Shown here piece by piece: positions 1 to 7,568 of a DNA stretch of 10,485 nucleotides. How positions within the stretch are numbered: position 1 is the stretch's first letter; each line of letters starts with the position of its first letter. Made by a program: the position numbers and the translations under genes. Under the pieces are notes generated by a model that saw only the letters and a program-made list of their open reading frames with translations, searched no databases and was not told the DNA's origin. The stretch comes from Candidatus Omnitrophota bacterium (lineage in GTDB: Bacteria; Omnitrophota; Gorgyraeia; 2-02-FULL-51-18; JAGOUK01), in contig JAGOUK010000026.1 of NCBI GenBank assembly GCA_018061225.1, positions 1 to 10,485 of the forward strand, given 5' to 3'.

Positions 1-125
1 CCGCGCAGGCCGTCCTCGGCGATCATTTTTTGGAATTCACCGCGCGCGATCATGCCGCGCTGAATGTTGTCGTACCAGATGCTTTGGCCGAGTTCGAGAA
101 TGGATTTGAGCCGATTCTGTGACAT
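1..125 (-). CDS. tal: Transaldolase, N-terminal part (cut by the window edge)
   Basis: Only the first 41 codons are present; the frame runs off the left edge, so domain completeness cannot be judged. The visible protein contains LELGQSIWYDNIQRG followed by an EDGLRG segment. This is the characteristic N-terminus of the longer bacterial transaldolases, in which the Schiff-base lysine barrel follows, and it is also found at the front of transaldolase-phosphoglucose isomerase fusions. Transaldolase moves a dihydroxyacetone unit from sedoheptulose 7-phosphate to glyceraldehyde 3-phosphate in the cytoplasm. The ATG at 123-125 is preceded by AGAGAGGT (131-138, read on the minus strand) five bases upstream, so the start is secure. 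The gene lies 45 bases downstream of transketolase on the same strand with no terminator between them, so the two are almost certainly co-transcribed. Whether it is a simple or a fused enzyme depends on sequence outside the window. Confidence 0.85.
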   Translation of the reverse strand, partial: MSQNRLKSILELGQSIWYDNIQRGMIARGEFQKMIAEDGLR

Positions 126-170
126 GTGAAACCTCTCTGTTTTACCCGCCGGACCGCGGCCGCCTGGACG

Positions 171-2189
171 CTAGAAGCGGTTGAGAAGCTTCTGGGCGTG
201 GTCGATGACGTTTTGGGTGGTGAAGCCGAATCTTTCGAGTGCAATGGGAGAAGGGGCGGAAGCGCCAAAAGTGGTCATGCCGATCACGGCGCCGTCGAGT
301 CCCGTCCATTCATGCCAACCTTGAGTCGAGGCGGCCTCGACGGCCAGGCGGGTGGTCACCTCGCTCGGAAGAACGCTTTCGCGGTACTCAGGGCTCTGCG
401 CGCGAAAAAGTTCCCAGCTGGGCATGCTCACGACGCGGACGGCGACGCCCTTTTCTTCAAGGGCCTTGCGGGCGGCGGAGCAAAGGTGGACTTCGGAGCC
501 GGTGGCCATGAGGATGATGTCGGGCGTGGATTTGGATTCTTTTTCGAGAATATACGCGCCGCGTGAGACGCCTTCGGGCTGTGAAGCTGCCCCGGCCAGG
601 AAGGGCACATTCTGTCTCGTGAGAATGATGGCACAAGGGCCGGCAACTCGGTCCAGCGCCAAAATCCAGGCAGCGCGTGTCTCGTTGGCATCCGCGGGAC
701 GGAGCACGGTCAAATTAGGGATGGCGCGCAGGCCGGCAAGCTGTTCGATCGGCTGATGTGTCGGTCCGTCTTCACCCAGACCGACGGAGTCGTGCGAGTA
801 AAGGAAAATGGTCGGGATCTTCATCAGCGCGGCAAGACGAACTGACGACTTCATGTAATCCGAAAAAATAAGGAAGGTTCCACAGGCCGTGATCGGACCG
901 CCGTGCAGCGTCATGCCGTTGGCGATCGCGCCCATCGCGTGTTCGCGGACGCCATAATTAACGTTACGGCCTGTCGGCGTTCCGGACGAGAACGCTCCGC
1001 CGCCTTTGATCGTCGTGTTGACCGAATCACTCAAGTCCGCCGATCCGCTTAAGAGATTAGGAAGCACGGCGGCAGCCGTGTTGAGCACCTTGCTGGAAGC
1101 GGCCCGTGTCGCGAGCGCGCCGTCTTCGGGCTTAAATTGCGTGATCGCCTGCGTCCACCCCTGAGGCTTCTTGCGGCTGAGCCAGCTGTCAAATTCTTGG
1201 ACTTGTTCGGAATATTTGGCCGCATAGGCGGTCTTCAGCTTCTGCCAACGGTCCTGAGCTTCCCTTCCCTTTATAGAAGCCTTGGCGAATTCTTCGCGGG
1301 CTTCATCGGGGATATAGAAAGACGCGTCGGGCTGCCAGTCGAGAGCCTGCTTGGCTAGCTTGAGCTCTTCAGCGCCAAGCGGGGCACCGTGGCTGGAATG
1401 GGAATTTTTCTTGTTGGGGGCGCCGTAACCGATCGTCGTGCGGACCATAATGATCGAGGGTTTGGTTTTTTCCCCTTGCGCCTGACGGATGGCCGCTTCG
1501 ATCGCGGTCAAATCTTCATCGCCGTTGGCGACTCTGAGGACCTGCCATCCCATGGCTTCAAAACGGCCTGCGGTGTTTTCGGTGAAGGAAAGGTCTGTTG
1601 TGCCGTCGATGGTGATGCGGTTGTCATCATAAAGGCAGATGAGCTTACCGAGTTTGTGATGCCCCGCCAGCGAAGCCGCCTCGTAAGAAATGCCTTCCAT
1701 CAAGTCGCCGTCGCCGCAGATCATATAAGTGTAATGATCCACGATCTCTGCTTCGGGCCGGTTGAACCGCGCGGCCATGTAGCGTTCGCCCATGGCCATT
1801 CCGACGGCGGTCGCGAAGCCCTGGCCCAGCGGACCGGTCGTGGTTTCGACGCCGGGTGTATGGCCGTACTCGGGATGGCCCGGGGTCTGAGAGCCCCATT
1901 GACGAAAATTTTTGAGATCGTCGAGCGAAACACCGTAACCCGTGAGATGCAGCAGGCTATAAAGGAGAGCGGACGCGTGCCCGGCGGACAGGACAAAACG
2001 GTCGCGGTCCGGCCAGCTCGGATCCGAAGGATTATGCTTGAGAAAGCGCGTCCACAGCACATACGCCATAGGCGCCATGCCCATGGGGGCGCCGGGATGG
2101 CCGGACTTGGCCTTCTCGACCGCGTCCGCGGACAATAACCGCATCGTGTTGATGCAAAGTGTATCGAGCTGTGTGGTGGTTTGGTTCAA
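171..2189 (-). CDS. tkt: Transketolase
   Basis: This 672-residue protein has the normal full length for a bacterial transketolase. It is a thiamine-diphosphate enzyme that moves two-carbon ketol units between sugar phosphates in the non-oxidative pentose phosphate pathway. The N-terminal pyrophosphate-binding domain shows SGHPGAPMGMAP (29-40), His71, TPGVETTTGPLGQG (111-124) and the ThDP/metal motif that starts GDGDLMEG (159) and ends DDN (188-190). The pyrimidine-binding domain shows GSADLSDS (382-389), REHAMG with the likely catalytic Glu416, and GPTHQP with His478. Each of these sits five residues later than its E. coli TktA counterpart as I remember it. A C-terminal domain completes the protein. 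Translation starts at a TTG (2187-2189). AAGGAAG lies four bases upstream, and the next in-frame Met is residue 16, too close to the conserved region to be likely. It is the first gene of a tkt-tal operon driven from 2223-2250. No missing catalytic residue was noticed. Confidence 0.97.
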   Translation of the reverse strand: MNQTTTQLDTLCINTMRLLSADAVEKAKSGHPGAPMGMAPMAYVLWTRFLKHNPSDPSWPDRDRFVLSAGHASALLYSLLHLTGYGVSLDDLKNFRQWGSQTPGHPEYGHTPGVETTTGPLGQGFATAVGMAMGERYMAARFNRPEAEIVDHYTYMICGDGDLMEGISYEAASLAGHHKLGKLICLYDDNRITIDGTTDLSFTENTAGRFEAMGWQVLRVANGDEDLTAIEAAIRQAQGEKTKPSIIMVRTTIGYGAPNKKNSHSSHGAPLGAEELKLAKQALDWQPDASFYIPDEAREEFAKASIKGREAQDRWQKLKTAYAAKYSEQVQEFDSWLSRKKPQGWTQAITQFKPEDGALATRAASSKVLNTAAAVLPNLLSGSADLSDSVNTTIKGGGAFSSGTPTGRNVNYGVREHAMGAIANGMTLHGGPITACGTFLIFSDYMKSSVRLAALMKIPTIFLYSHDSVGLGEDGPTHQPIEQLAGLRAIPNLTVLRPADANETRAAWILALDRVAGPCAIILTRQNVPFLAGAASQPEGVSRGAYILEKESKSTPDIILMATGSEVHLCSAARKALEEKGVAVRVVSMPSWELFRAQSPEYRESVLPSEVTTRLAVEAASTQGWHEWTGLDGAVIGMTTFGASAPSPIALERFGFTTQNVIDHAQKLLNRF

Positions 2190-2193
2190 AATT

Positions 2194-2200
2194 CTTCCTT
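2194..2200 (-). promoter_or_regulatory. Ribosome binding site fixing the TTG start of tkt
   Basis: Read on the minus strand this is AAGGAAG, four bases before the TTG at 2189-2187. There is no in-frame ATG near it, so this site decides the otherwise doubtful transketolase start. Confidence 0.7.
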
Positions 2201-2222
2201 TTTGTGTCCCGTAAAAGACGAT

Positions 2223-2250
2223 AGTTTATCACGACACCTTCCGCCGTCAA
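2223..2250 (-). promoter_or_regulatory. Sigma-70-type promoter of the tkt-tal operon
   Basis: On the minus strand TTGACG (2250-2245, five of six matches to the -35 consensus) is followed after 16 bases by TAAACT (2228-2223, four of six matches to -10). Transcription would start near 2216, giving a leader of about 27 bases that contains the tkt Shine-Dalgarno. The -35 lies in the A/T-rich tract shared with the divergent promoter of the transporter gene. This is an inference from consensus only. Confidence 0.5.
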
Positions 2251-2265
2251 AAAAAATAAATCAGT

Positions 2266-2277
2266 TGGGTGTATAAT
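2266..2277 (+). promoter_or_regulatory. Promoter -10 block of the YidE-like transporter gene
   Basis: A perfect TATAAT at 2272-2277 is embedded in TGGGTGTATAAT. No credible -35 hexamer is found 16-18 bases upstream; that stretch is an A-tract (2249-2258). The same 12 bases occur once more in the window, upstream of the PPi-PEPCK gene (7527-7516, minus strand). The expected transcription start, six to seven bases past the box, falls at about 2283-2284, on the ATG itself. Confidence 0.5.
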
Positions 2278-2283
2278 GACCCG

Positions 2284-3939
2284 ATGAATCCCCTGGCTGA
2301 TCTCCTCAACCCCGCTTCCACCGCCTGGACAGTGCTCATCCTTTCGCTGAGCATCGCGACCGGGCTTTGGCTTGGAAGTTTCCGGCTGGCCACGTTTAAA
2401 CTCGGCGTCGCGGGCGTACTTTTTGCGGGACTCATCTTCGGACACTTCGGACTGGCCATTAATCATGAGATCCTGGAATTCGCGCGCGAGTTTGGATTGA
2501 TCCTTTTTGTTTACACGATCGGCGTTCAGGTCGGGCCTGGGTTTTTTGCCGGGTTCAAGAAGGACGGGGTGCGGCTCAACGGGATGGCCGCGTTCATCGT
2601 TCTGAGCGGCTCGCTCGTCACCGTGCTGGTGAGCCGTTTCTTAAAAATTCCCTTTGAAGCCGCGGCCGGCATGCTCTCCGGCGCGACGACCAACACGCCC
2701 AGTCTCGCCGCCGCGCAGCAGGCTTTGCGCGATCTGCACGGCGCCGACGCGCAGACGACGCTTACAGGGATGGGTTATGCCGTCTGTTACCCCTTTGGTA
2801 TTCTCGGGATCATCCTCACCATGGTCATTGTGAGAAAAGTATTTAAGCTGGATCCTGAACAGGCTGCGCTCGACTACACCAAGCTCGACCGGGCATCCAT
2901 GGCCAAGATCGAGACCATGGATATCAAGGTCGAAAATCCCAACCTGGCTCATATTCTCGTCAGCGAAATCCCGTCCACCAAGGGTCTGGTGATCTCGCGC
3001 ATTCTTCATGACGGACATTTGCACCCCGCACTGCCGGATACGCATGTCCAGCTCGGGGACTCGCTGCGCGCGGTCGGCCCGCGTGAGAGTCTGGACGCGC
3101 TGCGCATGGTCGTCGGCAGCGTCACGAAGATCGAACTGCGTGAATCCAAGGGCAAGTTGGTGACAACGCGCGTCCTCATGACCAAGCGGGATATGTTTGG
3201 CAAAACGATCGCTGAGCTCAATGCCTACCATTTTGGCGTGACGATCACGCGCGTCATCCGCACCGAGCTCGAATTCGCCGCGACCCCCGAAACGCGGCTG
3301 CAAATGGCCGACGTTCTTGTTGTCGTCGGACCGGAAGACGCGGTGGCCAAGTTTGCGACTCGGGTCGGTAATTCCGTCAAAGACCTCTCTCATCCGGACC
3401 TCATCCCTGTCTTCATCGGCATCACACTCGGCGTGATCCTGGGTTCTTGGCCGTTCCAAATCCCAGGCGTTCCCGCGCCGGTCAAGCTCGGGCTGGCAGG
3501 CGGACCGCTCATCGTCGCGATTTTGCTCAGCCGTATCGGACGCGTAGGATCCTTTGTCTGGTACATGCCGCCCAGCGCCAATTACATGCTGAGGGAAGTG
3601 GGAATCGCGCTCTTTTTGGCGTGCGTGGGTCTGAAGGCGGGCGGAAGATTTGTGGAGATCTTGGTGAGTGGTCAGGGCCTGATTTGGTTTGCCGGAGGAG
3701 CGTTGATCACGCTCATTCCGCTGCTCATAGCCGGACTCTGGATGCGGTGGAAATATCAGACCAATTATCTGACCATTTGTGGATTGCTCGCCGGCAGCAT
3801 GACCGACCCTCCCGCGCTGGCCTTTGCCAATCAAATGACTTCTTCCAACGCCCCGGTCGTCGCCTATGCCTCGGTCTACCCGCTGGTCATGGTCCTGCGC
3901 ATCCTCTGCGCGCAGCTGCTCGTAATCTTCTTTTCTTAA
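2284..3939 (+). CDS. yidE: YidE/AspT-family membrane transporter with two RCK_C domains
   Basis: This 551-residue integral membrane protein matches E. coli YidE (553 residues) along its length, as I recall that sequence. The family is the aspartate:alanine exchanger (AAE) group, which includes YidE, YbjL and AspT; the substrate here is unknown. The N-terminal half has about five hydrophobic segments (residues 14-30, 38-58, 69-80, 100-118, 163-184) and the signatures GLILFVYTIGVQVGPGFF (71-88) and GATTNTPSL (133-141). The soluble centre (about 205-365) holds two TrkA_C/RCK_C-like domains, normally regulatory. The C-terminal half repeats the membrane fold (372-390, 402-418, 434-450, 464-486, 495-507, 524-550) with LAGGPLI (404-410), MPPSANYMLREVGIALFL (428-445) and GSMTDPPALAFAN (504-516). 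I chose the ATG at 2284. A GTG at 2269 would add five residues but overlaps the -10 box. No Shine-Dalgarno precedes either start. It is transcribed away from tkt and its stop overlaps the convergent PPi-PEPCK gene by four bases. Confidence 0.93.
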   Translation: MNPLADLLNPASTAWTVLILSLSIATGLWLGSFRLATFKLGVAGVLFAGLIFGHFGLAINHEILEFAREFGLILFVYTIGVQVGPGFFAGFKKDGVRLNGMAAFIVLSGSLVTVLVSRFLKIPFEAAAGMLSGATTNTPSLAAAQQALRDLHGADAQTTLTGMGYAVCYPFGILGIILTMVIVRKVFKLDPEQAALDYTKLDRASMAKIETMDIKVENPNLAHILVSEIPSTKGLVISRILHDGHLHPALPDTHVQLGDSLRAVGPRESLDALRMVVGSVTKIELRESKGKLVTTRVLMTKRDMFGKTIAELNAYHFGVTITRVIRTELEFAATPETRLQMADVLVVVGPEDAVAKFATRVGNSVKDLSHPDLIPVFIGITLGVILGSWPFQIPGVPAPVKLGLAGGPLIVAILLSRIGRVGSFVWYMPPSANYMLREVGIALFLACVGLKAGGRFVEILVSGQGLIWFAGGALITLIPLLIAGLWMRWKYQTNYLTICGLLAGSMTDPPALAFANQMTSSNAPVVAYASVYPLVMVLRILCAQLLVIFFS

Positions 3940-6900
3940 CGGGTCTGGACGACAGCGGCAGGCCGGGCAGCTTCTTTGCTGCGCCGGTTTGAGCTGAACG
4001 CGTAGGGATCAGTGCCGATCGTGCCGACCAGGCTCTCGCGGTATTTGGCGGAGTTGATCTTGGTCAGGACATTATTGGCTTCCGCGAGTTTGATCAGGAT
4101 CTGCTCCCGCTCCGACTCCGAAACACGGCTGGTTCGCTCGGATAGACCGGTCAGGTAATCCACATGAGATTGGTATAGCCGGCCGTCATTCGCCTGCTTC
4201 AGATCCAGCCGCTTTTGATACCACGCGCTCGTAACGATCTGCTCCCGTTCGAACATGCGCCGAATATCCGGGTGCATGATGGGCTTATCCTCATAATGGC
4301 CGTGCGCCATGATATGCAGCAGCGCCTTGAGCGGCGGACAGGCAGCCTCGACGCTGCCGTCATTGAAGTAATGTTCGGCCACGCGCCGGTACGTGATCTG
4401 AATGTTCTCGATTCCTTCGACGAAGGCATCGGCGTCCTGAAGCTCGGGCCTCAGCATCTCCAGCGTAAAAACAATGTTCGGGTTATTGAACACCCGGCCC
4501 AAAAACGCGTTCACAAAACGCTGCGTGATCCGGTAACCCAGAATGTTCGCCTCAACCAGCTTACCCTTGTGATCAAAGTTCTCCACCCGCTCCAAATAAC
4601 CGTTCTTGATCAGGTAGTACGGATCCTGCTCCTCGGCCCGCATGCGGCACCAGATCTCCGGCACCAGGAGCGAGATATCGTGATCCACCCGGTATTTGGG
4701 ACCGATGTAGCTCGCGGCGGATGAAAAACCTCGGCATCCGGTCAGCACCAGCGACAGGAACGCATTGTTGAGATCGATGATCGGCGGCAGCGCGTTGAAG
4801 GGACCCTTGGTGAGAGCGCCTTCCGAACCAAAGCCCGTCGTCGAGGGGGATTTGCCCGTGAGTGACGAGATGAAGTCCATAAAAAGTTCAGGGAGCTCCT
4901 GAAAATGTATCGGGTTGTAGACAGCCAGCGCCGGAACCCCCGCCTTGGCATCGGGCGGGTTGTTCCGCCGACCGGGCAACACCGCGTTGACGGGCTGATA
5001 TAGGGGCTTCTCTGCCGTGATCAGCCGGCGCAGCCGCGCGGCCACCTCCGCGATATACACCGACCGCGGATTCACGTGATCGGGGCGCCTTTGGAGGTAG
5101 CGCGGGTTCTTGGTCGGCTTGCCGTCCACGATGCGCGAATGCGCGGAAGACACCACGAATTCACCTGAGCCCGCCTGCGACGCAAAGTCCGAGAGGAGCT
5201 TGCGCATCGGTTCGGTGAAGCGGTCAAAGCGGACGACGTCCTGCGTGAGCTCACGCACGGCCTCAAACTTGAGCGGTTCAAAATTCGAGATAAAGGTTCC
5301 GGCGGTCGCCAGATCGGTCTCGGCCTGCTTGTCAAACCCGCGAACCACGGCGTCGTCCGGCCGTTGGAAAAGGTAATTTTCGCAATTACGAATGATCTTA
5401 ACGCTCGGGTTGTGATAATCGGCGTTGAGATTCTCCAACGCGGACGCGGGCACCGTCACCGAAGCGGTGATGTCGTCGGCAAACTGGATCTTGTCCGCCG
5501 CCGAAAAGTCCGTGCGGACGCGGAAGATTCGCCAGGAGCCGTCTTTTTCGCGGCCGACGCGGAGATAGTTGGCGATCAGCTTGCGGTTCTTAAACTTAAG
5601 CTCATGCCCCGGATGACCGTTGACCAGATCGACCGAAAAACGGCTGCGCCAGTCACCGCCCCATTCCGCCTGATAAAATCGCTTGAGACAGAACAGGATC
5701 TCCTTGATGTAGTCGGGGATCGACTGCAGCCAGGTGTTGTACTCGTCCGTGTGTTCTTCGGAAACGGTAAAAAGCTTGATCACCGACCCCAGCGAACGCT
5801 CGGGCGAAAGCGCCGGGCGGCTCGGTCCCGACTTCTTCGGGGCAAACGCGGGCTTAAAACGGCCGGAATAATCGCGCTTGAGCAAGACCTCGACCGCGTC
5901 CATATCCTTATTGAAGTCCGCCACGAACACCGGACCTTGTATCATCGCGTCGACAATCGACTTCGAAATTTCGGATTTGCCGCCGCCGGAGACGGTGCAG
6001 GGCTTATGACACAGCACGCCCTCGGGCACGGTTCCGATCAGATGCCAGGCGTAACCTCCGGTCTGTCTTTTGATGCGCACCTTGTAGCCGGACGGCAACA
6101 GATAGGTATGCCCTGCCAACAGCTTGATGCGGGAAGTTTTGCCGGTCTGATTCCACGTGATCGACTGTTCCTGCAAGTTGAACTTCGCGTCGCCGGGGAC
6201 CAGCACCACATCCGGATGCCGTTTGTCGATGGCATGCCCTTCGGGCATGAGCTCCACCCCCTTGCCATAGATGCGCAGCGAATCGGCAAAGGTGTTGCGG
6301 CTGCGCGACATATGAGGCTCGAGCGTGAATTCTTCTCCCAGATCGTAAGTGGCGAATGCCAGCGCGCCGCCCGAATGCTCTTCTTCGCAAAGGCCGTAGA
6401 GATTGGCGGCATAACTGATCTGCGTCTTCACTTCTTTCTTGCAATACCCAAAATAATTGTCGGCGATCACGGTGACGATGACGCCGCGCTCATCGCGGCA
6501 GGTGATCTTGAAGGCGCCGCCGTCGTTATAAAGCTCCGCGGCATCCTTCCAGCACATCCCGTCGCGGCGCTGACGCTCGGTCGCCTCGTCATAATGCGGC
6601 AGCCCCAGATCCTTCTTGAGCATCTTGGTTAGATGCGGCGCGAGGATGACACAGCCCGTGTGGCCGGTCCAATGTTCGGGGTCACGAGCCGCGTCGTTTT
6701 CGGGGACATATGGATCGCCGCCGTTGCCGAAGATCGTTTCGACGAAGTCCAGGTTCGAAACAAGGTTGCCGGGGACAAAAAAACGGATTTCCATGCGCTT
6801 TTCGCTGATAAAGCCAGGCACTTCCGGGCAAACCAGCGGGCGCAGCAAAAGAGACACGAAGAGCTCTGACGGCTTGGACTGCGCCGACGTGAACGGCAAG

Positions 6901-7436
6901 CGCATGAGTTCGCTCGGAGGATTGAGCGCCGCCTGAAACAGCCGTCCAAACACGGCCTTGGGAACGGATTTTTTATCATCAGGGATCGGCAGGCCGCCGT
7001 CCGCCACGTGAAACACGCCCTGAGTGGTGCGTCGGTCATTGCGCGGATTGTGCAGAACACCCTGGCGTACGCGGTAAGAATCGATGATGGCCGAATGGAA
7101 TTCATTGCTTCCGATGGGGATCGACATGAGGCGCGCCATGCCGGGCCGTCCGAGGATAAACGCGTTCGCGGGCAGACGCAAGTTGCGGCGGGCGTCCTCC
7201 GGAGCATCCGACAGGTAATCCGCGAGAAAATTTTCGATGCGCTGATCGGCGGGGCTCGAAGCATAGTCCATGAGGCGGATGTGTTCCCGGTGGCTGCGGA
7301 ATAAAGGGTCGGCCAGCTTCAGGAGCTCCGACTCGTCGTTCGTTTGATCGACTTCGTAGCCCAAAAAATTAAGCTTCAGCCGGATATAATCGGCAAGCTG
7401 CTGCGGCTGTATGGGGTCAGTGTTGGCGGCGGTCAT
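3936..7436 (-). CDS. PPi-dependent phosphoenolpyruvate carboxykinase (diphosphate type, EC 4.1.1.38)
   Basis: This 1166-residue cytoplasmic protein resembles, along its whole length and from memory, the PPi-type PEP carboxykinases of Propionibacterium freudenreichii and Entamoeba (about 1130-1150 residues). These are roughly twice the size of ATP or GTP PEPCKs. They interconvert oxaloacetate plus diphosphate with PEP, CO2 and phosphate. Recognisable blocks in order are: HNPRNDRRTTQGVFH (129-143) with GGLPIP (147-152); FGNGGDPYVPENDAA (236-250) and TGHTGCVILAPHLT (257-270); TVIADNYFGYCKKEVKTQIS (322-341) and EEEHSGGA (351-358); the kinase-1a/P-loop-like CHKPCTVSGGGKSEI (476-490); GRRNNPPDA (822-830); and TGKSPSTTGFGSEGALTKGP (860-879). 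The ATG at 7436-7434 has a Shine-Dalgarno (CGAGGT, 7448-7443) six bases upstream. A promoter block lies at 7516-7527, implying a leader of about 70 bases. The last 22 residues (SSNRRSKEAARP then AAVVQTR at the end) look like a non-conserved basic tail. An ATP- or GTP-type PEPCK is ruled out by size and motifs; activity itself is inferred. Confidence 0.85.
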   Translation of the reverse strand: MTAANTDPIQPQQLADYIRLKLNFLGYEVDQTNDESELLKLADPLFRSHREHIRLMDYASSPADQRIENFLADYLSDAPEDARRNLRLPANAFILGRPGMARLMSIPIGSNEFHSAIIDSYRVRQGVLHNPRNDRRTTQGVFHVADGGLPIPDDKKSVPKAVFGRLFQAALNPPSELMRLPFTSAQSKPSELFVSLLLRPLVCPEVPGFISEKRMEIRFFVPGNLVSNLDFVETIFGNGGDPYVPENDAARDPEHWTGHTGCVILAPHLTKMLKKDLGLPHYDEATERQRRDGMCWKDAAELYNDGGAFKITCRDERGVIVTVIADNYFGYCKKEVKTQISYAANLYGLCEEEHSGGALAFATYDLGEEFTLEPHMSRSRNTFADSLRIYGKGVELMPEGHAIDKRHPDVVLVPGDAKFNLQEQSITWNQTGKTSRIKLLAGHTYLLPSGYKVRIKRQTGGYAWHLIGTVPEGVLCHKPCTVSGGGKSEISKSIVDAMIQGPVFVADFNKDMDAVEVLLKRDYSGRFKPAFAPKKSGPSRPALSPERSLGSVIKLFTVSEEHTDEYNTWLQSIPDYIKEILFCLKRFYQAEWGGDWRSRFSVDLVNGHPGHELKFKNRKLIANYLRVGREKDGSWRIFRVRTDFSAADKIQFADDITASVTVPASALENLNADYHNPSVKIIRNCENYLFQRPDDAVVRGFDKQAETDLATAGTFISNFEPLKFEAVRELTQDVVRFDRFTEPMRKLLSDFASQAGSGEFVVSSAHSRIVDGKPTKNPRYLQRRPDHVNPRSVYIAEVAARLRRLITAEKPLYQPVNAVLPGRRNNPPDAKAGVPALAVYNPIHFQELPELFMDFISSLTGKSPSTTGFGSEGALTKGPFNALPPIIDLNNAFLSLVLTGCRGFSSAASYIGPKYRVDHDISLLVPEIWCRMRAEEQDPYYLIKNGYLERVENFDHKGKLVEANILGYRITQRFVNAFLGRVFNNPNIVFTLEMLRPELQDADAFVEGIENIQITYRRVAEHYFNDGSVEAACPPLKALLHIMAHGHYEDKPIMHPDIRRMFEREQIVTSAWYQKRLDLKQANDGRLYQSHVDYLTGLSERTSRVSESEREQILIKLAEANNVLTKINSAKYRESLVGTIGTDPYAFSSNRRSKEAARPAAVVQTR

Positions 7437-7515
7437 ATAAATACCTCGTTGACTAAAAAGATTGTGTCCTGGATGCCGGTGCTCACGGCGGGGTCGGGCC
7501 TGCGAGACAGTTTTT

Positions 7516-7527
7516 ATTATACACCCA
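7516..7527 (-). promoter_or_regulatory. Promoter -10 block upstream of the PPi-PEPCK gene
   Basis: On the minus strand TGGGTGTATAAT contains a perfect TATAAT (7521-7516). The hexamer 17 bases upstream (TGCGGA) is a poor -35, as at the transporter promoter that carries the identical 12-mer. A start near 7509 gives a leader of about 73 bases ending in the GAGG Shine-Dalgarno. It lets the gene be transcribed separately from the large gene upstream, although no terminator separates them, so read-through is also possible. Confidence 0.5.
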
Positions 7528-7568
7528 CCAAACCGCTCTCCGCATGGGTAAAAACCCTACCGCTTATA

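Noticed and set aside
1389..2138. A 249-codon open frame on the plus strand opposite transketolase
   Set aside because: It lies wholly inside the transketolase thiamine-diphosphate domain and shows no independent signal of coding.
2269..2283. GTG at 2269 as the transporter start
   Set aside because: The GTG lies inside the TGGGTGTATAAT promoter block, has no Shine-Dalgarno, and adds only five non-conserved residues. The ATG at 2284 is preferred.
2032..2466. A 144-codon minus-strand frame spanning the tkt-transporter intergenic region
   Set aside because: It overlaps the starts of two well-supported genes and both promoters, and its translation resembles nothing.
2641..3834. A 397-codon open frame on the minus strand opposite the transporter gene
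   Set aside because: It is the mirror of a clearly conserved transporter. The translation is low in hydrophobic order, rich in His, Asp and Arg, and has no recognisable domain or ribosome binding site. GC-rich codon use produces such frames.
5364..6632. A 422-codon open frame on the plus strand opposite the PPi-PEPCK gene
   Set aside because: The opposite strand encodes conserved enzyme motifs throughout. The antisense translation shows no family features and no promoter or Shine-Dalgarno.
7546..7557. GGGT-AAAA-ACCC hairpin as an intrinsic terminator after the large gene
   Set aside because: The stem is only four base pairs, the neighbouring bases do not pair, and no T-run follows on either strand.
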